A DNA stretch of 64,000 nucleotides, from contig JADFDM010000003.1 of NCBI GenBank assembly GCA_018262795.1, positions 186,001 to 250,000 of the forward strand, in the 5' to 3' direction. The translations under genes were made by a program, and so were the position numbers. The notes under the pieces were generated by a model. It was not told where the DNA came from, ran no database searches, and saw only the letters and a program-made list of their open reading frames with translations. Source of the DNA: Sphingobacteriales bacterium. Lineage in GTDB: Bacteria; Bacteroidota; Bacteroidia; Chitinophagales; LD1. Below, piece after piece: positions 54,157 through 62,716 of the stretch; position 1 is the stretch's first letter; each line of letters begins with the position of its first letter.

Positions 54157-54273
54157 AAGGAAATTAAGGAAGAGTGGCCGCATTCCTTCAAATAATTGAA
54201 ACTGATTCTTAGGGTATCTTACGGCTCCATCTCTTCTTCCAAAATTGCAGCCGCTTCCGATGAGATTACTCAG

Positions 54274-54906
54274 TTATAGATTTTCAAATTGGTACACCGG
54301 GTCTATCGCGGAGCCGGGAGGCATTTCGAGGATGGATTTGAGGATGCCGTTGCCCAGTGAATAAACCCAACCGTGCAAGAAAGGGCGCTGCTCTTCTTTC
54401 CAGCATTTTTGTATCAAGGAGGTTTTGGCTAAGTTGATCACTTGCTCGCGCACGTTCAGTTCCACCATGCGGTCGTACCGCTCTTGTTCAGTTCCAAGCG
54501 TGTCCACCTCTGTTTTGTGCAAGCGGTAAATGTCTTTGATGTTGAGCAACCATTTATTGATGATGCCATAATCGTTATTGGTCATAGCGGCTTTCACGCC
54601 ACCGCAACCGTAGTGACCGCAGATAATGATGTGCTTTACCTTCAGAATTTCTACGGAATAGTGCAGCACGGTGAGCAGGTTTAGGTCGGTATTTACCACT
54701 AAGTTGGCCACATTGCGGTGTACGAAAATCTCCCCCGGCCGGGTATTGGTTATTTCATTGGCGGGCACGCGGCTATCACTACAACCTATCCACAGAAAGT
54801 TGGGTTGCTGAAGAGCTTCGAGGCGCTTAAAAAATTCGGGGTCTAATTGAGTGATCTCCTCCGCCCAAAGTTTGTTTCCTTCTAAAAGTTTTTCATAAGA
54901 CTTCAT
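54274..54906 (-). CDS. Beta-class carbonic anhydrase
   Basis: 210 residues. Zinc ligands Cys42 (CSDSR, with the Asp44-Arg46 dyad), His98 and Cys101 (HYGCGG) are in place. It hydrates CO2 to bicarbonate, used in carboxylation and pH control. No terminator is visible downstream. Confidence 0.95.
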   Translation of the reverse strand: MKSYEKLLEGNKLWAEEITQLDPEFFKRLEALQQPNFLWIGCSDSRVPANEITNTRPGEIFVHRNVANLVVNTDLNLLTVLHYSVEILKVKHIIICGHYGCGGVKAAMTNNDYGIINKWLLNIKDIYRLHKTEVDTLGTEQERYDRMVELNVREQVINLAKTSLIQKCWKEEQRPFLHGWVYSLGNGILKSILEMPPGSAIDPVYQFENL

Positions 54907-55359
54907 AGCTGATAAGTTATTTTATGAAATTTTGTCGCTGCAATAGACAAGCCGACTTGTCGCTGATTTAAAAGCCGGTTATTGTAAGTCAAAGAAAATG
55001 AATTTTTCTTATGGCCGAGAAGGTAATTCGCTAACTTTTTTTGTCGTTTGCCTTTAGGGGCCTTTGTTCAATTTTAATGATATTTCATTTAATAAGTATA
55101 GCATTTGCCTTGGAACAGTCTCAATAGCCAGATATTTATTGCCTGCGGCTGGCGGGCAAAGAAAATACGCTAATGAGTGGATGTGCTGATAGGCTATTGG
55201 GAAAATTTGAGAATGAAGAAACCAGAAAAATCGGAGGAACCTATATGCCGAAAGTGCCCCGAACTTCTTCTCTAAAAATTATGTTTACTGAAAAGTGGTT
55301 GGTGCCGGTGTTTTTGTCTTCCTGCTACAGTATCAGTAAAAAGCAAAGCCGGATTTTTT
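54907..55359. other. Gene-free stretch between carbonic anhydrase and kbl
   Basis: About 450 bases. An open frame at 55173-55361 has no recognisable protein character. AT-rich sequence near 54907-55080 will hold the carbonic anhydrase promoter, but I could not place it with confidence. Confidence 0.4.
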
Positions 55360-55367
55360 GATATTTG
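55360..55367 (+). promoter_or_regulatory. Candidate -7 box for kbl
   Basis: GATATTTG, 7 of 8 to TAnnTTTG, 57 bases before the kbl ATG. Confidence 0.35.
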
Positions 55368-55424
55368 CCACGATAAGTGCCTCCCCACTGAACTCAAAAA
55401 GCTAACAACAATAAACCCACAAAC

Positions 55425-56654
55425 ATGTATTCTATACAACAACGACTACAACAAGAAATTGAAGCCATTAAAAACTCGGGGCTTTATAAACGCGAGCGAA
55501 TTATTACGACCCCGCAAGGCGCTGAGATAAAAACGGTACATGAAAATTTGCATAGCGGTTCTCCCATCGGAGGGCAGGGGGGCGGTGTGGTTCTAAATTT
55601 TTGCGCCAATAATTATCTCGGTCTTTCCTCATCCCCTCAGGTGATCGAAGCGGCTAAGCGAGCTATTGATACTCATGGTTACGGCATGAGCAGCGTGCGC
55701 TTTATCTGCGGCACGCAAGATATTCATAAGGAATTGGAACGGAAGATTTCAGCGTTTTTGGGAACAGAAGACACAATCCTATACGCAGCCGCCTTTGATG
55801 CCAATGGCGGAGTGTTTGAACCTTTGTTTGGCGAAGAAGATGCCATCATCAGCGATGAACTGAATCACGCCTCAATTATTGACGGAGTGCGCTTGTGCAA
55901 GGCCGAGCGCTTTCGCTACAAGAACAATGACATGGCCGATCTGGAGCAACAACTGATTGCCACTCAGAAAAATCGCTCGCGCATTATTGTCACCGATGGC
56001 GCTTTTAGTATGGATGGCACTTTGGCGCAATTAGATAAGATAGTGGCACTGGCCGATAAATACGGAGCCATGATTATGGTAGATGAATGCCATGCCACCG
56101 GCTTTATCGGGAAAACAGGGCGGGGCACTCCCGAGTACTGCGGGGTACACGGAAAGATTGACATTATCACCGGCACTTTGGGCAAAGCATTGGGCGGAGC
56201 CAGCGGTGGCTTTACCTCCGGCAAAAAGGAAGTGATTGAACTGCTGCGCCAGCGTTCGCGTCCTTATCTGTTCAGCAACACCTTAATGCCTGCCATTGTA
56301 GGTGCCAGCATTGCCGTGTTCGATATGCTGAGCGAAACCACTGCGCTGCGCGATAAGCTCGAAAGCAATACCAAATATTTCAGGGAGAAGATGACGGCAG
56401 CGGGCTTTGACATTAAGCCGGGAGTGCACCCCATTGTTCCGGTGATGCTATACGATGCAGTGCTGGCACAAAATTTTGCCGCCAAGCTGTTACACGAAGG
56501 TATCTATGTGATTGGGTTCTTTTATCCCGTGGTAGCCAAAGGTTTGGCGCGCATCCGCGTGCAGGTAAGTGCTGCCCATGAAGTGCCTCATTTAGATAAA
56601 GCCATTGCTGCCTTTACTAAGGTGGGGAAAGAGTTGGGGGTATTGACTCCTTAA
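55425..56654 (+). CDS. kbl: Glycine C-acetyltransferase (2-amino-3-ketobutyrate CoA ligase)
   Basis: 409 residues, a PLP alpha-oxoamine synthase. [41 protein letters not shown] and the Schiff-base lysine in [14 protein letters not shown] are all present. It splits 2-amino-3-oxobutyrate to glycine and acetyl-CoA, the second step of threonine breakdown. The partner threonine dehydrogenase is not in the window. Confidence 0.95.
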   Translation: MYSIQQRLQQEIEAIKNSGLYKRERIITTPQGAEIKTVHENLHSGSPIGGQGGGVVLNFCANNYLGLSSSPQVIEAAKRAIDTHGYGMSSVRFICGTQDIHKELERKISAFLGTEDTILYAAAFDANGGVFEPLFGEEDAIISDELNHASIIDGVRLCKAERFRYKNNDMADLEQQLIATQKNRSRIIVTDGAFSMDGTLAQLDKIVALADKYGAMIMVDECHATGFIGKTGRGTPEYCGVHGKIDIITGTLGKALGGASGGFTSGKKEVIELLRQRSRPYLFSNTLMPAIVGASIAVFDMLSETTALRDKLESNTKYFREKMTAAGFDIKPGVHPIVPVMLYDAVLAQNFAAKLLHEGIYVIGFFYPVVAKGLARIRVQVSAAHEVPHLDKAIAAFTKVGKELGVLTP

Positions 56655-56927
56655 GTTGCTTTTCTAATACCTATAAAGTTGGAGAAGAGATAAATAGCGC
56701 AGTGATTAGTCTTTCACACCACGTATGAGCCAGCCCGGCACTTCGGAGGAATGTTCTATATAAGACACTCGGATCGCTCACCTTCACACCAAAATTCTCA
56801 GCCCCAAGAGTATCGTTCACCGTTTCAGGATCAGCGATTCAATACTTCGCACCGCACAAACACACGTGGTGCAAAGGTTTGGGAGCAAGGCGCAAAAGTA
56901 AGGTGCCTACTATTAAATATGTATGCT
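56655..56927. other. Short gap with repeat-like sequence
   Basis: About 270 bases with an open minus-strand frame of protein-like but start-less sequence around 56700-56820 that reads like an interspersed intergenic repeat. No gene called. Confidence 0.4.
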
Positions 56928-57473
56928 TTACTTCTCTCCTCCGGTTCCTTTGAACTGTTCATCGGTTTCTTTAAAGAGCAGGTTGAAGGTGGTGAGTGAA
57001 CCGTAGATGCGAGTGATGTATTGCTGTAACTCTACCTTATCCTCATCGGTGAATTTAGGATGGGCATTTATTTTTTGCTCCATCACCCGCAGACGGTCGC
57101 GCAGCATTACAATTTTATGAAAGAAGGTTTCTACGGGGATTTCTTTGGATTGTAAGGAGGGGTCGTAAGGTTTCAGTATCAAGGTACCGTTGTTCCACTT
57201 GGCGGCTAAGGCGGGCACGATGCCTTGCCAGTCGCTGCGCTCATCTATCAACTCGGTGATTGCTTGCTTTATATCATGGAGCGTGATGGGCGCGGCATCG
57301 CTGTGGGTTTTGGCCAGCACTTCCATGCCTTCAAAGCTGCGGGCAATGCTGCGGGCGGCATCTTCATCTTTAAACCAGATGTTGTAAAATTCAGGCTCTA
57401 CATCTACCACCACTCCACGGCCGTATTTGGGATGTTGAATGCGCGAACCGATTCCGAGATTATTGTCTGCCAT
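56928..57473 (-). CDS. UvrD-tail-like (tudor-fold) hypothetical protein
   Basis: 181 residues. The N-terminal IGSRIQHPKYGRGVVVDVEPEFYNI resembles the small beta-barrel at the C-terminus of UvrD/PcrA helicases (which binds RNA polymerase). A helical domain of about 110 residues follows. A standalone version suggests a role in coupling to transcription or nucleic acid, but this is inference. Confidence 0.75.
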   Translation of the reverse strand: MADNNLGIGSRIQHPKYGRGVVVDVEPEFYNIWFKDEDAARSIARSFEGMEVLAKTHSDAAPITLHDIKQAITELIDERSDWQGIVPALAAKWNNGTLILKPYDPSLQSKEIPVETFFHKIVMLRDRLRVMEQKINAHPKFTDEDKVELQQYITRIYGSLTTFNLLFKETDEQFKGTGGEK

Positions 57474-57570
57474 ACTTTTTTATTTAGGAACGAATTTATA
57501 AAACCATGAAAGGGAAAATAGAGGAGGTACTCACAAATTTGTTTCAAGGAGAAGAAAATGAAAAGCGCAT

Positions 57571-58560
57571 TTATTGTTTCAGATACTCCTTTACGCGCAG
57601 CGCTACATTGTCGCGAATGTCGAACCAGAACAGGTTGTAATCGGCAATATGCAGCACATCCATTTTGCCTACAATGGGCAGGTGATTGTCCACCCACAAA
57701 ATGTTGTTGTGTATTTGTGTGCGGCAGGCGTGGTCGTATTTTTTTCTGAAACTCAAGAGCAAAGTGCCTTTGCTTTTGATGGCTCCCACCACCGCAGTAT
57801 CGCGGCTCCAAGTAACGGGGTTGATGCACACATTGCCTGCCAGCAAAAGCCGCCCTTTGGGAATGTATTGATCTCTAAACGAAGCCCAAGTAATGTAACA
57901 GCCGGTTTGCGAAGCGTGGTCGCAGGGTTTGAGGTATTGGAACATGGTATCGGTGAGGGCATAACCGATGGCATAAGCCGCCACTATGCGCTGCCGCAAT
58001 TCGGGGTTGGGGTCAATAACTTCTTGCAATAATCTTCGGGAGTGGTAAGTGCCCTGACTGTGAGAGGCAATAATAAAGGGGCGACCTTTGCTGTAATGCT
58101 CAAGAAAATATTCGAACGCGCGTTTCACATCATCGTAGGCAAAAGCTAATGCCTTGGTGCCGTTTCCGGTAGTGTCGTAAAAGGCGTTGATGATTGATTG
58201 GCGATAGCGCGGAGCATATACCCGGCAACTGGCGTTGAACACGCTCGCCTGATAGCGCACGGGCTTGGTATCAATCCGTTTGTTCAACTTTTTATCGCTC
58301 AAGTCTTCGTTCCATGTTTTGCCTTTCATGTAAATAGTGGGATAGATGTAGAACACATCTACCGGTTTCAGCGAATCGTTCACCCAGGTTTCCCAAGCGG
58401 GAATTTTATCGGCTTCGTCTTTGTGAAAAGGCAGGGCACTCCAGTTTTTCTCTAAGGAATAATCGGGAGCAGCGGGCTGCACCGAGGGGTCAAAATCAGG
58501 CAACTGCGCCTGCGCGAAGAATGGAAACAAGAACAGAAAGGTTAAACCGGAGAATCTCAT
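57571..58560 (-). CDS. DUF3089 alpha/beta-hydrolase-like protein
   Basis: 329 residues from the ATG at 58560 (a TTG upstream is less likely). A signal peptide (ending FFAQAQ) is followed by the DUF3089 domain: VDVFYIYPTIY, CRVYAPRYRQ and the nucleophile elbow ASHSQGT. A secreted serine hydrolase of unknown substrate. Divergent from the EGF-like lipoprotein gene. Confidence 0.9.
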   Translation of the reverse strand: MRFSGLTFLFLFPFFAQAQLPDFDPSVQPAAPDYSLEKNWSALPFHKDEADKIPAWETWVNDSLKPVDVFYIYPTIYMKGKTWNEDLSDKKLNKRIDTKPVRYQASVFNASCRVYAPRYRQSIINAFYDTTGNGTKALAFAYDDVKRAFEYFLEHYSKGRPFIIASHSQGTYHSRRLLQEVIDPNPELRQRIVAAYAIGYALTDTMFQYLKPCDHASQTGCYITWASFRDQYIPKGRLLLAGNVCINPVTWSRDTAVVGAIKSKGTLLLSFRKKYDHACRTQIHNNILWVDNHLPIVGKMDVLHIADYNLFWFDIRDNVALRVKEYLKQ

Positions 58561-58571
58561 AGGTGATTTTT

Positions 58572-58579
58572 TATTTTCG
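58572..58579 (+). promoter_or_regulatory. Candidate -7 box (TATTTTCG) for the EGF-like lipoprotein gene
   Basis: TATTTTCG ends four bases before the ATG at 58584. Either the message is leaderless or translation begins at the next ATG (58602). Confidence 0.4.
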
Positions 58580-58583
58580 TAGC

Positions 58584-59111
58584 ATGAAATCAAACAAAGG
58601 AATGATTATTAGAGCCGCAAAAGTATTTTTTGTGATGGCAATTATCACCACCATCGGTTCGTGTGAGAATAAAAGTTGCAACGATGTGACCTGCCCTTAT
58701 GGCCAAAACTGCTTTCAAGGGCAATGCTATTGCCCCGATGGATACGAAGGCACAGATTGCAGTGTGTACAGCTATCAGAAATTTTTGGGCAGTTACAATG
58801 TGTATGAAAGTTGCCAAAACTCTTCTAATAATTTTTTCAATTACACCTGTTATGTGACGCAGGGCAATTACGTGAATCAAATTTATTTTAACGGCCTGTT
58901 CAATATGGGCGTGCAAGCGGGCGCTTATATCTACAACACGAACGGAAGCGGTCAGGGCAATTATATCGAATTCCCCACTCAAAGCCAGGGAGCCTTTACC
59001 TTTTCGGGCACCGGCAATTTTGATAACTTAAACCATCGCATTACCGTCAACTTTAACTATACTTATAATGGTGGAAGTTACCAATGCACACATACTTTTT
59101 ACAAGCAATAA
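58584..59111 (+). CDS. Lipoprotein with an EGF-like module
   Basis: 175 residues from the ATG at 58584. A lipobox (TIGSC) places the acylated Cys near residue 27; if ATG 58602 is used instead it is near residue 21. An EGF-like module with six cysteines (C-DVTC-YGQNCFQGQCYCPDGYEGTDC) follows immediately. The remaining about 115 residues are Tyr/Asn/Phe-rich and strand-like. A surface lipoprotein; function unknown. Confidence 0.82.
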   Translation: MKSNKGMIIRAAKVFFVMAIITTIGSCENKSCNDVTCPYGQNCFQGQCYCPDGYEGTDCSVYSYQKFLGSYNVYESCQNSSNNFFNYTCYVTQGNYVNQIYFNGLFNMGVQAGAYIYNTNGSGQGNYIEFPTQSQGAFTFSGTGNFDNLNHRITVNFNYTYNGGSYQCTHTFYKQ

Positions 59112-59155
59112 GCGATTTGCCTTTGCTGTAAAAGGCAGAAGCTGAACGGTCTTCA

Positions 59156-59163
59156 TATCTTTG
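59156..59163 (+). promoter_or_regulatory. Exact -7 box (TATCTTTG) for ACMSD-kynU
   Basis: TATCTTTG is a perfect TAnnTTTG and ends seven bases before the TTG start codon, so the leader is very short or absent. Confidence 0.55.
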
Positions 59164-59170
59164 ACTTCTC

Positions 59171-60178
59171 TTGAAAATAGATATACATACGCACATTATT
59201 CCCGAACACTTGCCGCGATGGAGCGAGAAATTCGGCTATGGCGGTTTTATTCACTTAGAGCATCACAAGCCCTGCTGCGCCCGCATGATGAAGGACGATC
59301 AGTTCTTTCGCGAAATACAAGATAACTGCTGGGATGCCGAAGTGCGCATGAACGATTGCAACCATACGCACGTAGATGTGCAAGTATTATCCACCATTCC
59401 CGTGATGTTCAATTACTGGGCAAAACCAAAGGATGGTTTGGACATTTCAAAATTCTTGAACGACCATATTGCCGAGGTGGTAGAGCGATATCCGAAAAGG
59501 TTTGTGGGCCTCGGAACACTTCCCTTGCAGTCGGTGGACTTAGCCGTGACGGAGATGATGCGCTGCAAGAAGTTAGGACTTGCGGGCATTGAAATAGGCT
59601 CGAATGTGAACGACATTAACTTGAACGAGCCACAGTTTTTCCCCATTTATCAAGCGGCACAGGAATTAGATATGGCGGTGTTTGTGCACCCCTGGAACAT
59701 GATGGGCACCAAAAACATGAGCAAGTATTGGCTGCCCTGGTTAGTGGGAATGCCGGCTGAAACTAACCGCGCTATTTGCTCTTTGCTGTTTGGCGGAGTG
59801 TTTGAAAAATTTCCGAAGGTGCGCTTTGCCTTTGCGCATGGAGGCGGGTCTTTCCCGGCTAACATTGGACGAATTGAGCAAGGCTTTCGAGTGCGTCCCG
59901 ACTTAACGGCTATTGATAATGAAGTAAACCCACGCGATTACCTCGGTCATTTTTATGTGGACTCGCTGATACACGACCCTAAGTTTTTGCAATACGTGAT
60001 TGATTTGGTGGGAGAGGATAAGGTGTGTGTGGGCAGCGATTACCCCTTCCCGCTTGGAGAAGAGTATCCGGGGAAAGAGGTAGAGGAATTGGACTTGCCA
60101 AAAAAGTCGAAGGATAAAATTCTATACCGCAATGCCCTGAACTGGTTAAATCTGGACAAGAAAATATTTGCAAAATGA
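59171..60178 (+). CDS. 2-amino-3-carboxymuconate-6-semialdehyde decarboxylase (amidohydrolase)
   Basis: 335 residues starting at TTG: an in-frame TGA lies three codons upstream and no ATG occurs until far inside the fold, while the metal ligands His-x-His (DIHTHI) are at residues 6-8. Other ligands are in VHPWNM and FAHGGG, with the catalytic Asp in GSDYPFP. ACMSD removes CO2 from the 3-hydroxyanthranilate cleavage product, steering tryptophan carbon away from NAD. The TGA overlaps the kynU ATG. Confidence 0.92.
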   Translation: MKIDIHTHIIPEHLPRWSEKFGYGGFIHLEHHKPCCARMMKDDQFFREIQDNCWDAEVRMNDCNHTHVDVQVLSTIPVMFNYWAKPKDGLDISKFLNDHIAEVVERYPKRFVGLGTLPLQSVDLAVTEMMRCKKLGLAGIEIGSNVNDINLNEPQFFPIYQAAQELDMAVFVHPWNMMGTKNMSKYWLPWLVGMPAETNRAICSLLFGGVFEKFPKVRFAFAHGGGSFPANIGRIEQGFRVRPDLTAIDNEVNPRDYLGHFYVDSLIHDPKFLQYVIDLVGEDKVCVGSDYPFPLGEEYPGKEVEELDLPKKSKDKILYRNALNWLNLDKKIFAK

Positions 60179-61425
60179 AATTTGAAAATTCATTGGCCTT
60201 CGCCCGGAAACTCGATAAAGAGGATGCCCTAAAGGAATATCGGAAACTGTTTTTCATTCCTAAGGTGAATGGCAAACCGGCTATTTATCTCTGCGGCAAT
60301 TCCTTAGGCTTGCAACCGAAAGCGGTCGAAAAGGAATTGAAGTTGGAGTTGAAAGATTGGAAGAATCTCGGAGTGGAAGGTCATGTGTATGCCAAGCGCC
60401 CGTGGTTATATTATCATCATCTTTTTTCAAAACCCATGGCAAACATTGTGGGAGCCAAAGCGGATGAAGTGGTGGTGATGAATCAACTCACCGTGAATCT
60501 GAATTTGTTGCTCATTTCCTTCTATCAACCCAGAGGGAAGCGAACTAAAATTTTGATACAGGCCAATGAATTTCCCAGCGATTACTACGCGATGGAGCAA
60601 CAGATAAAACTTCACGGTTTAAAACCCAAAGATTGCCTGCTTGAAGTAACTCCGCGCAAAGGCGAAGCAACGCTGCGCACCGAAGATATTCTGCAAACCA
60701 TAGAGAAGTATAAAAATGAATTGGCATTAGTGATGTTTAGCGGGGTCAATTATTACACGGGGCAGTTTTTTGACCTCCAAAAAATAGCTGCGGCTGCTCA
60801 AAAGCACCACATCACAGTTGGTCTCGATTTGGCACATGCCATTGGCAACGTGCCCCTGAAACTGCACGATTGGGGAGTAGATTTTGCGACTTGGTGCTCT
60901 TACAAATATTTGAACAGCGGCCCCGGTGGGGTGAGTGGAATTTACGTTCACCGCAAGCACGGGCGCAACCCCCAACTTCCCCGATTAGCGGGATGGTGGG
61001 GAATTGAAGAGCAAACTCGTTTTGAAATGCCTAAGAATTTTGTTCCGCAATCGGGGGCAGCCGGCTGGCAACTATCTAACGCGCCTATCCTCTCTATGGC
61101 GGCTCATAAGGCTTCGCTCGATATTTTTGATAAAGTGGGAATGAAAGCGCTGCGGAAAAAATCGGAGCATCTGACGGCCTATCTGGAGTTTCTGCTAAAG
61201 CAACATCCACAAAAAGATTTCAGAATCATTACGCCTGCACGGAAAGAAGAGAGAGGCTGCCAGCTTTCTATTCAAACACTTCGCAATGGGCGTTCCCTAT
61301 TTGATAGACTGACCAAAGCCGGAGTGATTGCCGACTGGCGCAAACCCGATGTAATAAGAGTGGCTCCGGTTCCGCTTTACAATACTTTTGAAGAGGTATT
61401 TCGCTTTGCTGAACTACTGCGATAA
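60175..61425 (+). CDS. kynU: Kynureninase
   Basis: 416 residues, PLP-dependent. CGNSLGLQP, FPSDYYA, DLAHAIGN and the PLP lysine in WCSYKYLNSGPGG are conserved. It cleaves kynurenine or 3-hydroxykynurenine to (3-hydroxy)anthranilate and alanine. Overlaps ACMSD by four bases. The pair covers two steps of the kynurenine route; the dioxygenase and hydroxylase are not in this window. Confidence 0.96.
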   Translation: MKFENSLAFARKLDKEDALKEYRKLFFIPKVNGKPAIYLCGNSLGLQPKAVEKELKLELKDWKNLGVEGHVYAKRPWLYYHHLFSKPMANIVGAKADEVVVMNQLTVNLNLLLISFYQPRGKRTKILIQANEFPSDYYAMEQQIKLHGLKPKDCLLEVTPRKGEATLRTEDILQTIEKYKNELALVMFSGVNYYTGQFFDLQKIAAAAQKHHITVGLDLAHAIGNVPLKLHDWGVDFATWCSYKYLNSGPGGVSGIYVHRKHGRNPQLPRLAGWWGIEEQTRFEMPKNFVPQSGAAGWQLSNAPILSMAAHKASLDIFDKVGMKALRKKSEHLTAYLEFLLKQHPQKDFRIITPARKEERGCQLSIQTLRNGRSLFDRLTKAGVIADWRKPDVIRVAPVPLYNTFEEVFRFAELLR

Positions 61426-61635
61426 TGAAGGTTTAACACTTTTTCAATCCACAGACCCAAAGCCATCTTTGTGGACACTATTCTGGTTTTCGCTATTTAC
61501 GGCTTAGTTTTCAAGCATTTATATCCATAAAATTGGCTTTGGAAGGCGCTCACAAAGCCGTTTACATAACTATACAGACAAATAAGTACAGACACATTGT
61601 CACGGGCTTTATGCCGATACAAAAACGAGCAATAG

Positions 61636-61643
61636 TATTTTTG
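61636..61643 (+). promoter_or_regulatory. Exact -7 box (TATTTTTG) for the RlpA-like gene
   Basis: TATTTTTG is a perfect TAnnTTTG, 20 bases before the TTG start. Confidence 0.5.
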
Positions 61644-61663
61644 CAGTAACCAAACTTTAGGTT

Positions 61664-62353
61664 TTGAAGATATTCAAACAGTCGGCTTTTCTTCTATTCG
61701 CTATGTGGGCATTCAGCGCCTCGGCACAAACAGAAGATTTTTTAGAGTCAGGGGTTGCTTCCTTTTATCACGATAAGTTTATAGGTAGAAAAACAGCGAA
61801 TGGCGAACGATTTAGCCAGAAGCAATATACCTGCGCACACAAGAATCTACCCTTCGGCACCCGTCTCAGAGTTACCAATATTAAAAATGGCAAAAGCGTA
61901 ATAGTAACGGTGAACGACCGCGGCCCTTTTACCAAAGGTCGCGTGATTGATTTAAGCAAACGAGCCGCCACCGAACTGGATTTTGTGCGCGAAGGTTTAG
62001 CGAAGGTGGCCATAGCCCTTGAGTCTAATGAAGAAGATACGCTACAGGACCTGCCTTATTTGGTACTCAATGATTCTATTCGCAATCTTTATTGTATTGA
62101 CCCCAAGGGCTCCTTCTCTATCAAGATGGGGGACTTAAATTCTGAACGCCAACTGAAAGAGATGGCCGAGCAGATAAACCATGAGTTAGACCGCGAGGTG
62201 ATGGTGCAGATGATTAGCGATGCCAAAGATACCAGCTACTTGGTTTTTGTAGGAATTTTTTACAAGGAAGACGAGGCCAAAGATTTTCTGGAATCTATTG
62301 AGAACTACTACCCCAAAGCAGAAGTCACTGAGTTGACCACTGCCTCGCTTTAG
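61664..62353 (+). CDS. RlpA-like double-psi beta-barrel protein with SPOR-like tail
   Basis: 229 residues, start TTG at 61664: an in-frame TAG lies two codons upstream and only this start yields a full signal peptide (ending FSASAQ). The RlpA domain (residues 30-120) has GVASFYHDKFIGRKTANGERF, NLPFGTRLRVTN and VNDRGPFTKGRVIDLS. RlpA is a septal lytic transglycosylase in Pseudomonas. The C-terminal about 70 residues (VQMISDAKDTSYLVFVGIFY) look like a SPOR domain. Confidence 0.9.
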   Translation: MKIFKQSAFLLFAMWAFSASAQTEDFLESGVASFYHDKFIGRKTANGERFSQKQYTCAHKNLPFGTRLRVTNIKNGKSVIVTVNDRGPFTKGRVIDLSKRAATELDFVREGLAKVAIALESNEEDTLQDLPYLVLNDSIRNLYCIDPKGSFSIKMGDLNSERQLKEMAEQINHELDREVMVQMISDAKDTSYLVFVGIFYKEDEAKDFLESIENYYPKAEVTELTTASL

Positions 62354-62383
62354 CTAATTTTTATTTCTTCTCCGCTCGCGTCC

Positions 62384-62505
62384 AATGTCATTAAGTTAAG
62401 TGTAGTTTTTGTGTTCGACTCCGAAGGAGTCGGATGTTTATAGCACGCAATGCCCTATAAACATCCGACCGCATCGCGGTCGCACTTCCTTAACTTAATG
62501 ACATT
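62384..62505. repeat. Nested palindromic element with 17-bp terminal inverted repeats
   Basis: AATGTCATTAAGTTAAG (62384-62400) is perfectly repeated in inverse orientation at 62489-62505. Inside lie CGACTCC-gaa-GGAGTCG (62416-62432), GGATGTTTATAG with CTATAAACATCC (62432-62466) and CGACCGC-atc-GCGGTCG (62466-62482). The whole 122-bp unit can fold into a cruciform. It is non-coding. Confidence 0.8.
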
Positions 62506-62595
62506 GCGCCCGCATCAGCGCCCCACAGCCGCGCCTCATACTGAAAAATGTCTGTGAAGGCACAGACATTGGTATTAGACACAGTCATTGGCGTT
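62506..62595. repeat. Palindromic repeat family B, copy 1 (diverged)
   Basis: Arms around CTGTGAAGGCACAGAC with a CCGCGCCTCATACTGAAAAA-type loop, plus a doubled 19-bp tail (CACAGACATTGG... then CACAGTCATTGGCGTT). Related to 63324-63396 and 63481-63574. Confidence 0.7.
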
Positions 62596-62716
62596 AAAAA
62601 GAGATTCGGAGAGTTTTTACTTATTTCACCACTAGTTCAAGAATGCAGCCCGGCAATAGAGCGGAGGGTTCTTGGACCTAAAAAGCTCTGTAAGAAAAGA
62701 AAGTAATAGCGATGGA

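Noticed and set aside
55173-55361. 62-codon frame upstream of kbl
   Set aside because: No signal, motif or promoter; probably chance.
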